Origin: Salinilacustrithrix flava
GTDB lineage: Bacteria; Actinomycetota; Acidimicrobiia; Acidimicrobiales; Salinilacustritrichaceae
NCBI RefSeq assembly: GCF_041228405.1
Contig: NZ_CP133888.1
Coordinates: forward strand, 2,480,001-2,544,000
Length of the DNA stretch: 64,000 nt
Direction of reading: 5' to 3'
The notes beneath the pieces are model-generated. The model saw only the letters and a program-made list of their open reading frames with translations, was not told the origin of the DNA and searched no databases. The translations under genes were made by a program, and so were the position numbers. Shown piece after piece: positions 24,590 to 31,588 of the stretch. Each line of letters starts with the position of its first letter. Within the stretch, counting starts at the first letter, position 1.

Positions 24590-26290
24590 TCAGCGGTTGA
24601 CGGCGGAGAGCACCGCTCGCAGGGACGCCACGACGATGCTGTCGTGGACGCCGACGCCCCAGCGGACGAGGCCCTCCGGGGTCTGTGTCTCCACGTAGGC
24701 CACGGCCTGGGTGTCGGCGCCGGACCCGATGGCGTGCTCGGTGTAGTCGAGGACGTCGACGTCCACGCCGAGGTGCTCGCGCAGGCCGCTGACGAAGGCG
24801 GACACCGGCCCGTTGCCGCGGCCGATCACCGTGTGGTGCTCGCCGTCGGCGATGACCTGGGCGGTGATCTCGGCGGCCTCGTCGGAGGTGCGCATCTCGT
24901 AGGAGTCGAGCCGGTAGCGGCCGATGCCGAGGTACTCGCCCTCGAACTGGGCCCACATCTCCCCGGGGTTGATCTCGGTCCCGGTGTCCTCCACCACGCC
25001 CTGGATCGCCTTGGAGAACTCGATCTGGAGCCGGCGCGGCAGGTCGAAGCCGTGCTCCTCCTTCATCACGTACGCGACGCCACCCTTGCCGGACTGGCTG
25101 TTCACGCGGATGACCGCCTCGTAGGTGCGGCCGACGTGCTTGGGGTCGATGGGCAGGTAGGGCACCTCCCACACCGGATAGTCGCCCGCCGCGCCGCCCT
25201 CGGGGATCGTCTCGGCCAGCGCCGCCAGGCCCTTCTTGATCGCGTCCTGGTGGCTGCCGGAGAAGGCGGTGTAGACGAGGTCGCCGCCGTAGGGGTGGCG
25301 GGGGTGGACCTCGAGGCGGTTGCAGTACTCGGTGGTGCGGCGGACCGCGTCGATGTCGCGGAAGTCGATCTCGGGGTCGACGCCCTGCACGAACAGGTTC
25401 ATGCCGAGGGTGACCAGGTCGACGTTGCCGGTGCGCTCGCCGTTGCCGAACAGGGTGCCCTCGACCCGGTCGGCGCCGGCCATGACACCGAACTCCGCCG
25501 CGGCCACGGCGCAGCCCCGGTCGTTGTGCGGGTGCAGGCTCAGCACGACCTGGTCGCGGTGGGGGATGTTGCGGTGGAAGTACTCGATGACGTCGCCGTA
25601 GATGTTCGGCGTGTACATCTCCACGGTGGCCGGCAGGTTCATGATCAGCTTGTCGTCGGTGCCGGGGTCGATGGCCTCCCGGACGGCGTCGCAGATCTCG
25701 ATGGCGTAGTCGGTCTCGGTGCCGGTGAAGCTCTCGGGCGAGTACTCGTAGCGGACGTGCGTGCCGGGCACGCGGTCCTCGAGCTTGCGGGCGAGCTTGG
25801 CCGCGTTGACCGCGATGTCGGTGATGCCGTCCTTCTCCAGGCCGAACACCACCCGGCGCTGGAGGATCGACGTCGAGTTGTAGAAGTGCACGATGGCCCG
25901 GGGCGCCCCGGCGATGGCCTCGTAGGTGCGCTCGATGAGCTCGGGGCGGGACTGCACCAGCACCTGGATCCACACGTCATCGGGGATCAGGTCCTCCTCG
26001 ATGAGGTGGCGGCAGAAGTCGAAGTCGGGCTGGCTCGCCGACGGGAACCCGATCTCGATCTCCTTGAACCCCATGTCGACGAGCAGGTCGAACATCTTGC
26101 GCTTGCGGACCGGGTCCATCGGGTCGATCAGGGCCTGGTTGCCGTCGCGAAGGTCGACCGAGCACCACAGCGGCGCGGCCTCGATGCGCTTGTCCGGCCA
26201 GGTGCGGTCGGGGAGCTCGAGGGGGAGGAACGGCTGGTACTTCTCGAAGGGCATCGTGCCGGGCTTGCCGTTGCGGGGTTCGGTTCCCAT
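24590..26290 (-). CDS. leuA: 2-isopropylmalate synthase
   Basis: A 566-residue enzyme condensing acetyl-CoA with 2-oxoisovalerate, the committed step of leucine synthesis. The catalytic TIM barrel begins LWCSVDLRDGNQALIDP (about residues 41-57) and carries the metal-binding LHPHND motif and the GNGERTGNVDL segment. The C-terminal LeuA dimer/allosteric domain (about 430-566) ends HDSIVVASLRAVLSAVNR. It is the long actinobacterial/fungal-type LeuA. The ATG at 26290 has GAGAGGA about 8 nt upstream; upstream in-frame codons fall in the attenuator. It is controlled by a leader-peptide attenuator and followed by a VOC gene. Confidence 0.95.
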   Translation of the reverse strand: MGTEPRNGKPGTMPFEKYQPFLPLELPDRTWPDKRIEAAPLWCSVDLRDGNQALIDPMDPVRKRKMFDLLVDMGFKEIEIGFPSASQPDFDFCRHLIEEDLIPDDVWIQVLVQSRPELIERTYEAIAGAPRAIVHFYNSTSILQRRVVFGLEKDGITDIAVNAAKLARKLEDRVPGTHVRYEYSPESFTGTETDYAIEICDAVREAIDPGTDDKLIMNLPATVEMYTPNIYGDVIEYFHRNIPHRDQVVLSLHPHNDRGCAVAAAEFGVMAGADRVEGTLFGNGERTGNVDLVTLGMNLFVQGVDPEIDFRDIDAVRRTTEYCNRLEVHPRHPYGGDLVYTAFSGSHQDAIKKGLAALAETIPEGGAAGDYPVWEVPYLPIDPKHVGRTYEAVIRVNSQSGKGGVAYVMKEEHGFDLPRRLQIEFSKAIQGVVEDTGTEINPGEMWAQFEGEYLGIGRYRLDSYEMRTSDEAAEITAQVIADGEHHTVIGRGNGPVSAFVSGLREHLGVDVDVLDYTEHAIGSGADTQAVAYVETQTPEGLVRWGVGVHDSIVVASLRAVLSAVNR

Positions 26291-26336
26291 GTCGGTTCCT
26301 CTCGTGGATCTCGTCGGGGCTGCGGGTTCGGGTCGG

Positions 26337-26373
26337 AAAAGCAAGAAACCTCCTGGCCGGGAGGCACAGGAGG
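26337..26373 (-). terminator. leuA attenuator terminator
   Basis: On the minus strand CCTCCTG (26373-26367) pairs with CAGGAGG (26355-26349), followed by TTTCTTGCTTTT. This is a classic intrinsic terminator between the leader peptide and leuA, 47 bp before the leuA ATG. The GC stem and T-rich run are unusual in so GC-rich a genome. Confidence 0.85.
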
Positions 26374-26377
26374 TCGG

Positions 26378-26401
26378 GCGAGCGCGGTATGTGGCGCTCG
26401 C
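26378..26401 (-). promoter_or_regulatory. leuA leader pause hairpin
   Basis: GCGAGCGC and GCGCTCGC form a perfect 8-bp stem with an 8-nt loop, starting at the last base after the leader peptide's stop codon (26402). Its place between leader peptide and terminator fits the pause or anti-antiterminator stem of a transcription attenuator. Confidence 0.7.
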
Positions 26402-26437
26402 CTAGGTGAGAAGGAGCAGTCCCAGCGCGTGGATCAT
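26402..26437 (-). CDS. leuL: leuA leader peptide
   Basis: An 11-codon reading frame, MIHALGLLLLT, then TAG. Five of 11 residues are Leu, four of them consecutive and encoded by CTG CTC CTT CTC. Ribosome stalling at these codons when Leu-tRNA is scarce should prevent the downstream terminator at 26337-26373 from forming and let leuA be transcribed. GGGGAG lies just upstream of the ATG, though only 2 nt away, so it may be leaderless. Leucine leader peptides before leuA are known in Corynebacterium and Streptomyces; this one is read directly from the sequence. Confidence 0.85.
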   Translation of the reverse strand: MIHALGLLLLT

Positions 26438-26445
26438 CGCTCCCC

Positions 26446-26474
26446 AGGATGCCGGGGTGCCCTGGTGATGTCAA
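26446..26474 (-). promoter_or_regulatory. leuA promoter
   Basis: A perfect -35 TTGACA (26474-26469) is followed after 17 bp by CATCCT (26451-26446), a weak -10. It lies directly upstream of the leader peptide. The -35 abuts the start of a 54-bp palindromic repeat (26473-26526). Confidence 0.55.
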
Positions 26475-26526
26475 CGCCGTTCGCTTCGCTCACTGACCGA
26501 GTTGCTCGGCAGCGCCTCACAACTCG
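26473..26526. repeat. Interspersed hairpin repeat, family A copy 1
   Basis: This 54-bp sequence matches 31161-31214 at 45 of 54 positions. Its right half folds into a stem, CGAGTTG (26498-26504) with CAACTCG (26520-26526). Two of the stem pairs are swapped relative to the other copy (C-G versus G-C), which preserves pairing. It lies between leuA's promoter and the queuosine-salvage gene. Confidence 0.75.
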
Positions 26527-26541
26527 CAGGTCGTCGCGGGA

Positions 26542-27507
26542 TCAGTAGTACGTGCACCGGCAGCGGTGGCGGGGCCGGGCCTTCACGGCCGGGGCCTGCC
26601 CCTGCTGCCAGAGCCGGTGGTCGATGGTCGCGGCCGTGACGTCGTCGTGGCCGGCGGACCGGAGCCGCTCGACCAGCAGCTCCACCACGTGGACGGCGAC
26701 GGCGCGCAGCTCCACCTCGCCGCGCTCGCCCGACGTCAGCAGCTCCTCGCGCTCGATGCGAGCTTCGAGCCCGGGGTCGACCACGAGCACGCCGGCGACC
26801 TTCAGCACGTGGGGCACCAGGTTGTCGGCGAACGCGGTCAGGGTGGCCAGGTCGTCGAACCGAGCCAGCTCGTCGTCAGCGAGGGCCCCGGCCAGGTTCG
26901 AGACGACGATCTGGGCCCGCTTGTACAGCGGCACCTCGAGGTCGTCGAGCCGGTGGCGGTCGTCCCAGCAGGGCAGCGCCCCGAGCTCGGCAGCCAGCAC
27001 TGAGCCGTGCCCGTCGGCCGCACTGACCATGGCGACGGCCGAGCCCCCGTGGTGGTCGAGCAGGTGCGCACCCAGCTCGCGCCAGGCTGCGGTGAAGGCG
27101 TCGAGCAGGCCCCGCACCTCGCCGTCGAGGGGCTGGTGGAACACCTCGGCCACCTGCTCGACCGTGACCTCGGCCAGCCACGCCGCGGTCGGCACGCCGG
27201 CCTGGCGGCAGCGCTGCTGCCAGCGTGCGCCCATGGTCCGTGCGCCCGAGTGGCCGGGCAGCTTGACGACGTGGGGGAACCAGCCCGACCCGAAGTTGAC
27301 GGCGTTCCACGCGACCACCCCCGTGGTCCGATCCTCGACGCCGCCCTCCCATCGCTCCTCCGGGAACGGCGTGGGAGGCGACGGATCGATGGAGGCGGCC
27401 AGCCGGTCGAGCGCCGCCTCGTCGATGTGGACCAGCTCGGCGCGCGACGCGACCTCGGCGACGCCGGCGCGGACGCGGTCGGGCAACGGGGTGCGTTCGT
27501 CGTCCAT
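26542..27507 (-). CDS. Queuosine salvage protein (Qng1/DUF2419 family)
   Basis: A 321-residue protein of the queuosine salvage (DUF2419, C9orf64/Qng1) family, which releases queuine from queuosine 5'-phosphate for tRNA modification. Family features are VVAWNAVNFGSGWFPHV (about residues 63-79), LPCWDDRHRLDDLEVPLYKRAQIVVSNLAGAL (about 200-231), FADNLVPHVLKVAGVL and the C-terminal RHRCRCTYY, with the terminal YY typical of the family. It starts at ATG 27507, only 14 bp from the divergent VOC gene. No other queuosine gene is in the window, so the cell may scavenge Q from outside. Confidence 0.82.
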   Translation of the reverse strand: MDDERTPLPDRVRAGVAEVASRAELVHIDEAALDRLAASIDPSPPTPFPEERWEGGVEDRTTGVVAWNAVNFGSGWFPHVVKLPGHSGARTMGARWQQRCRQAGVPTAAWLAEVTVEQVAEVFHQPLDGEVRGLLDAFTAAWRELGAHLLDHHGGSAVAMVSAADGHGSVLAAELGALPCWDDRHRLDDLEVPLYKRAQIVVSNLAGALADDELARFDDLATLTAFADNLVPHVLKVAGVLVVDPGLEARIEREELLTSGERGEVELRAVAVHVVELLVERLRSAGHDDVTAATIDHRLWQQGQAPAVKARPRHRCRCTYY

Positions 27508-27521
27508 GGGAGACTCGCAGC

Positions 27522-27944
27522 GTGCCAGAGCTGCCCCGGTTCCACCTCGCCGTCCCGGTCGACGACCTCGCCGCCGCGGAGGCGTTCTACGGCGGGGTGC
27601 TGGGTTGCCCCTCGGGGCGCCGGTCCGACCGGTGGATCGACTGGGACCTCCACGGCCACCAGCTGGTGACCCACGTGGTCGACCGGCACCCCGGCGCCGG
27701 CGACACGAACCCCGTCGACGGGCACGAGGTGCCGGTCCCGCACTTCGGCCTGCTGCTCGACGTCGAGGCGTTCCACGTCGCGGCCGGGCGGCTCCGAGAC
27801 GGCGGCGTTCCGTTCGTCATCGAGCCGTACCTGCGGTTCGCCGGCGAGCCGGGCGAGCAGTGGACGCTCTTCGTGCGCGACCCGGCCGGCAACGCCATCG
27901 AGCTGAAGGCCTTCGCCGACGACGCCGACGTGTTCCGGGTCTAG
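27522..27944 (+). CDS. VOC-family protein
   Basis: A 140-residue glyoxalase/dioxygenase-fold protein. It begins LPRFHLAVPVDDLAAAEAFYGGVLGC, the canonical VOC start with a His ligand, contains VPVPHFGLLLD with a second His, and ends LFVRDPAGNAIELKAF with the conserved Glu. The single domain looks intact for metal binding. It starts at GTG 27522. Start codons of this gene and the divergent Qng1 gene are 14 bp apart, so their promoters must reach into each other's coding sequence. Its stop overlaps the convergent PHP gene. Confidence 0.84.
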   Translation: MPELPRFHLAVPVDDLAAAEAFYGGVLGCPSGRRSDRWIDWDLHGHQLVTHVVDRHPGAGDTNPVDGHEVPVPHFGLLLDVEAFHVAAGRLRDGGVPFVIEPYLRFAGEPGEQWTLFVRDPAGNAIELKAFADDADVFRV

Positions 27945-29023
27945 GTCGGGTGGGCCGATGCCCACTCGACGAGCTGATCCGCCGCCCACGTGTTCACGAC
28001 CTGCTCTGGCGCGACGCCGTGGCGGGCGGCCTTGTCGCACCCGAACGGCTGCCACTCGAGCTGGCCGGGCGCGTGGGCGTCGGTGTCGATCGAGAGCTTG
28101 CAGCCCCACTCGAGCGCGAGCTCGAGCAGGTGGTCGGGCGGGTCCTGCCGCTCCGGGCGGCAGTTGATCTCCACCGCGGTGTCGAAGCGGGCGCAGGCGG
28201 CGAACACCACCTCGGCGTCGAAGCTGGAGCCGACCCGGCCGGCGAAGTCGCTCTTGCCGATCGGGCGCTGGTGGCCGGGCACCTTCTGGCCGGTGCAGTG
28301 GCCGAGGATGTCCACGTGCGGGCTGGCGACGGCCATCACCATGCGGCGGGTCATCTCCTTCGCGTCCATCGACAGCTTGGAGTGGACGCTGGCCACGACG
28401 ACGTCGAGGCGGTCGAGGAGGTCCTCGTCCTGGTCGAGGGTGCCGTCGGCGAGGATGTCGACCTCGATGCCGGTGAGGATCCGGAAGTCGTCCCAGCGCC
28501 CGTTGAGCTCGTCGATCACGTCGAGCTGCTTCCGAAGACGGTCGGGGTCCAGGCCGTGGGCGATGGTGAGGCGGGGGGAGTGGTCGGTGAGGACCATGTA
28601 CTCGTGGCCGAGGGCGCGAGCCGCCTCGGCCATCTTCTCGATCGGGGCGCCGCCGTCGGACCAGTTCGAGTGGAGGTGGCAGTCGCCCCGGAGCGCAGCC
28701 CGCAGCTCGGCACCCTCGCCGACGTCGATCGGGTTCGTCGCCTCCAGCTCGGTGAGCTTCTTCGGCGCCTTGCCGTCGAGCGCCTCGGCGATCACCGCGC
28801 TGGTGGCCGGCCCGATGCCGGGCAGCTCCGTGAGCGTGCGCTCGCGGTGGCGGGTCCGCAGCTCGTCGGGGTCGAGCTCGGCAACCAGGTCTCGGGCGTT
28901 GGCGTAGGCCCGGACCCGGCGCCCCTCCTCCAGCCGGCGATCGAGCAGGTAGACGATGCGGTCGAGCACGTCCACGGGGTCGAGCGGACCGTCGGCGGGG
29001 TCGTGATCGCAGGCGTCGGCCAC
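27941..29023 (-). CDS. HhH-PHP domain protein (PolX-like without polymerase domain)
   Basis: A 360-residue protein. Residues about 15-110 are helical with a helix-hairpin-helix, LTELPGIGPATSAVIAEAL, as in family X polymerases. Residues about 118-350 are a PHP metallo-esterase domain: GDCHLHSNWSDGG, VLTDHSP, GIEVDILADG, ASVHS, ILGHCTG and TDAHAPGQL supply the metal-binding His/Asp/Glu set. The nucleotidyltransferase palm of bacterial PolX, normally between them, is missing. It is probably a DNA 3'-end-processing phosphatase/nuclease or a histidinol-phosphatase-like enzyme. A TAGCGT hexamer 6 nt before the GTG start suggests a leaderless message. Confidence 0.82.
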   Translation of the reverse strand: MADACDHDPADGPLDPVDVLDRIVYLLDRRLEEGRRVRAYANARDLVAELDPDELRTRHRERTLTELPGIGPATSAVIAEALDGKAPKKLTELEATNPIDVGEGAELRAALRGDCHLHSNWSDGGAPIEKMAEAARALGHEYMVLTDHSPRLTIAHGLDPDRLRKQLDVIDELNGRWDDFRILTGIEVDILADGTLDQDEDLLDRLDVVVASVHSKLSMDAKEMTRRMVMAVASPHVDILGHCTGQKVPGHQRPIGKSDFAGRVGSSFDAEVVFAACARFDTAVEINCRPERQDPPDHLLELALEWGCKLSIDTDAHAPGQLEWQPFGCDKAARHGVAPEQVVNTWAADQLVEWASAHPT

Positions 29024-29063
29024 GACCGAACGCTATCGCCGGCCACCACTACCCTCCTCGGGC

Positions 29064-29396
29064 ATGCGCTGCCCCGTGTGCCTGGATGCCGACCTCGTGC
29101 CGCACATCCGGGACGGGATCGAGATCGACCACTGCCACCGGTGTCGGGGGATGTGGCTCGACCGGGGCGAGCTCGAGAAGCTGCTCGATCTGATCGAGGC
29201 CCGCTCGCCCGAGGTCCGCATCTCCACCCACGAGGCGCCGAGGACCCCGCCGCCGGTCCCCTCCGAGGTTCGCCGTGACGACCGCGACCGGTACGACGAT
29301 CGCGACCGGTACGACGACCGCGACCGGGGCAGGAAGCGCAAGCGCAAGAGCCCCTTCGCCGAGATGCTCGGAGAGGTCTTCGAGGCCTTCGACTGA
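29064..29396 (+). CDS. TFIIB-type zinc-ribbon protein with DRDRYD repeats
   Basis: A 110-residue protein. The N-terminus is a zf-TFIIB-like ribbon: CPVCLDADL (residues 3-11) and HCHRCRGMWLDRGELEKLLD (about 23-42), giving four Cys ligands. A Pro-rich linker leads to a charged repeat, DRDRYD twice then DRDRG, encoded by a 15-bp direct DNA repeat near 29278-29327, then a basic KRKRK stretch and a hydrophobic C-terminal helix. TACCCT lies 8 nt before the ATG. Function unknown; family members may chaperone or bind RNA. It is followed by a palindromic terminator-like element. Confidence 0.82.
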   Translation: MRCPVCLDADLVPHIRDGIEIDHCHRCRGMWLDRGELEKLLDLIEARSPEVRISTHEAPRTPPPVPSEVRRDDRDRYDDRDRYDDRDRGRKRKRKSPFAEMLGEVFEAFD

Positions 29397-29409
29397 TCGC
29401 CCCCACTGG

Positions 29410-29456
29410 AAATCCCGTCGATCCGTCCCACCCGTGGTGACGCAGGAACGGGATTT
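29410..29456. terminator. Bidirectional terminator-like palindrome, family C copy 1
   Basis: AAATCCCGT (29410-29418) and ACGGGATTT (29448-29456) form 9-bp arms in the gap between two convergent genes. The sequence is clearly related to the perfect palindrome at 59625-59674, sharing GGAAATCCCGT, GATC, CCAC, GTGGT and ACGGGATTT in order. The inner part is degenerate. Confidence 0.6.
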
Positions 29457-29458
29457 GG

Positions 29459-30037
29459 TCAGGAGAGGTCTATGAGGGCGAGGCGCAGGGCGTGGAGCTC
29501 GTCGGCGACGTCGCCGATGCGGTCCACGGCCCGGTCGGGCACGTCGACCGCGACCGCGCCGGCGGAGGCCACGACCTCGCCGAGGCGCAGCTGCAGGCGG
29601 TGCAGCTCGTCGGCCGAGCGCTCCACGGCGTCCCAGATGGCGTGGACCGAGGCGAGCTGGCGATCGAGCGACTCGGCGGCGGCCCGCAGGTCGGAGGTGT
29701 CGCGGCCGTCGTCCTCGGCCCGGGCCAGCGCGCCGCGCGCGGCCTTGAGCCGGCGGGTGATCTCGTCGGGACCGAGGTCGCCCAGCGTGGCCGCCTTGCG
29801 GTCGGTGCGCTGGGCGGCGTCGAACACGGCCCTGACGGCGGCGTGGACCTCGCCCCGCAGGGTCTCCAGCCGGTCCCGGACGGGGCCGTCGGGCGTGCGG
29901 CCGACGATGGCGTCGTAGCGGCGGGCCGCGTCGAGGGCGGCGAGCGCATCTCCCCGTCGCTCCGGCCCCACGGATCCGGGATCGAGGTCGGCGAGGGGAT
30001 CCTGCGTCCCGTCCCGGTCCCTGCGCCTGAACACCAT
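29459..30037 (-). CDS. Hypothetical helical protein
   Basis: A 192-residue soluble protein I do not recognise. It starts MVFRRRDRDG at 30037. The body is almost entirely predicted amphipathic helix with heptad-like spacing (RRYDAIVGRTPDGPVRDRLETLRGEVHAAVRAVFDAAQRTDRKAATL and LRAAAESLDRQLASVHAIWDAVERSADELHRLQLRLGEV), suggesting a coiled-coil or helical bundle. No signal peptide or catalytic motif. It is divergent from ychF (40 bp between starts). A longer reading frame upstream overlaps the ychF start and is rejected. Confidence 0.65.
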   Translation of the reverse strand: MVFRRRDRDGTQDPLADLDPGSVGPERRGDALAALDAARRYDAIVGRTPDGPVRDRLETLRGEVHAAVRAVFDAAQRTDRKAATLGDLGPDEITRRLKAARGALARAEDDGRDTSDLRAAAESLDRQLASVHAIWDAVERSADELHRLQLRLGEVVASAGAVAVDVPDRAVDRIGDVADELHALRLALIDLS

Positions 30038-30077
30038 GACGGGGGACCATACCGACGCCGGTAGCCTCGCCATCCGC

Positions 30078-31157
30078 ATGGAACGCTTCGGATTCGTCGG
30101 TCTCCCCAACGCGGGGAAGTCCTCCCTCTACAACGCCCTCTCGGGGGGCGGGGCCCTGGCCGCGCCGTACGCCTTCGCCACCACCGACCCCAACGTCGGC
30201 GTGGCCAAGGTGCCCGACCACCGCCTCGGGCTGCTCGCCGAGATGTCCAAGTCGCGCAACGTGGTGCCGGCCTCGGTGCAGTTCGTCGACATCGGTGGGC
30301 TGGTCGAGGGCGCGTCCCAGGGCGAGGGCCTCGGCAACCAGTTCCTGGCCCACATCCGCGAGGCCGACGCCGTGGTGTTCGTGCTGCGGGCCTTCGAGGA
30401 CGACGACGTCCCCGGCCCGGCCGACCCGCTCGAGCACCTCCGCATCGTCGAGATCGAGCTCACGCTGGCCGACCTCGAGACCGTCGAGAAGCGCCTCGAC
30501 AAGCAGCGCCGGATGTTCAAGGGCGACAAGTCCCTCGCCGGCGAGATCGCCGTGCTGGAGGAGGCCGTCGCCGTGCTCGGCGAGGGGACCCCGATCTACC
30601 GCTCCGCCATGAAGCCCGCGGCGCGCGAGGAGCTCCACCAGCACTTCCTGCTCACCAACCGCCCGGTGATCGCCATCGTCAACGTCGGCGACGACCAGCT
30701 CGACGACATCGACGCCGTCGTGAAGCCGGTCGTCGAGGAGCTCGGCGGCGTGGCCGAGGTCATCGGCATGTGCGTCCAGCTCGAGGCCGAGGCCGCCACC
30801 CTCGACACCGAGGAGGAGCGGGTGGAGATGCTCGAGGGCCTCGGGCTCGGCGAGGGCGCGCTGCCCCGCTTCCTGCACACCGCCTACCAGCTGATGGGCC
30901 TGCGCACGTACTTCACCACCGGCGAGAAGGAGAGCCGGGCGTGGACGTTCCGGGCCGGCTCCAAGGCCCCCGAGGCCGCCGGCGTCATCCACACCGACTT
31001 CCAGCGCGGCTTCATCCGGGCCGAGTGCATCCAGTGGGACGAGCTGCTCGAGTGCGGCTCCTGGAACGCGGCCAAGGACGTGGGCAAGCTCCGGGTCGAG
31101 GGCAAGGACTACGTGGTCCAGGACGGCGACGTCCTCGAGTTCCGATTCAATGTGTGA
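30078..31157 (+). CDS. ychF: Redox-regulated ATPase YchF
   Basis: A 359-residue Obg-related P-loop protein that prefers ATP and associates with the ribosome in translation quality control and stress. The P-loop is GLPNAGKSS (residues 8-16), switch II is VDIGGLVEGAS (the DxxG region), then a coiled-coil insertion, and the C-terminal TGS domain (about 275-359) has YFTTGEKESRAWTFRAGSKAPEAAGVIHTDFQRGFI. The ATG at 30078 is correct because the beta1 strand RFGFVGLP follows at once. TAGCCT lies 10 nt upstream; no SD is visible. Confidence 0.94.
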   Translation: MERFGFVGLPNAGKSSLYNALSGGGALAAPYAFATTDPNVGVAKVPDHRLGLLAEMSKSRNVVPASVQFVDIGGLVEGASQGEGLGNQFLAHIREADAVVFVLRAFEDDDVPGPADPLEHLRIVEIELTLADLETVEKRLDKQRRMFKGDKSLAGEIAVLEEAVAVLGEGTPIYRSAMKPAAREELHQHFLLTNRPVIAIVNVGDDQLDDIDAVVKPVVEELGGVAEVIGMCVQLEAEAATLDTEEERVEMLEGLGLGEGALPRFLHTAYQLMGLRTYFTTGEKESRAWTFRAGSKAPEAAGVIHTDFQRGFIRAECIQWDELLECGSWNAAKDVGKLRVEGKDYVVQDGDVLEFRFNV

Positions 31158-31160
31158 GCG

Positions 31161-31214
31161 AACGCCGTTCGCTGCGCTCACTTCCGGAGTTCTTCGGCTG
31201 CGCCTCAGAACTCC
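31161..31214. repeat. Interspersed hairpin repeat, family A copy 2
   Basis: This is the second copy of the 54-bp repeat, just after the ychF stop. The stem GGAGTTCT (31186-31193) pairs with AGAACTCC (31207-31214), 8 perfect base pairs. The left half together with flanking bases is also self-complementary (GTGAGCG at 31154-31160 with CGCTCAC at 31175-31181). See 26473-26526. Confidence 0.75.
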
Positions 31215-31240
31215 CACGCTCAAGCGGGCAGAATCGTCCC

Positions 31241-31588
31241 ATGCCGTGGCTCCTGCGCGACGACCGGGTGCTGGCCAGCGTCGAGATCGCCTCGTCCCGG
31301 TCCGACCGGCGCACGGGCCTGCTCGGTCGTGACGGGTTCGAGGGCGCGCTGCTGATCGAGGGCACCCGCTCGGTCCACACCATGGGCATGCGCTTCCCGA
31401 TCGACGTCGCCCACCTCGACGGTGACGGCACCGTCCTGCGCTGCGCCACGATGCCCCGCCACCGCCTCGGCATGCCGGTGCTGCGGGCCCGGAAGGTGCT
31501 GGAGGCCGAGGCCGGGTCGTTCGAGCGGTGGGGGATCTGCCCCGGCCAGGTCCTCGAGGTCCGGGTCCAGCACCCCGCCGACTCGTGA
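31241..31588 (+). CDS. DUF192 family protein
   Basis: A 115-residue DUF192 protein. Conserved features are RRTGLLGRDGFEGALLI (about residues 23-39), SVHTMGMRFPIDVAHLD (about 44-60) and the closing AGSFERWGICPGQVLEV. Unlike many DUF192 proteins it has no signal peptide. Function unestablished. The ATG at 31241 lies 6 nt after CAGAAT, a -10-like hexamer. Its stop overlaps the rsmI GTG by 4 bp, so the two are co-transcribed. Confidence 0.84.
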   Translation: MPWLLRDDRVLASVEIASSRSDRRTGLLGRDGFEGALLIEGTRSVHTMGMRFPIDVAHLDGDGTVLRCATMPRHRLGMPVLRARKVLEAEAGSFERWGICPGQVLEVRVQHPADS

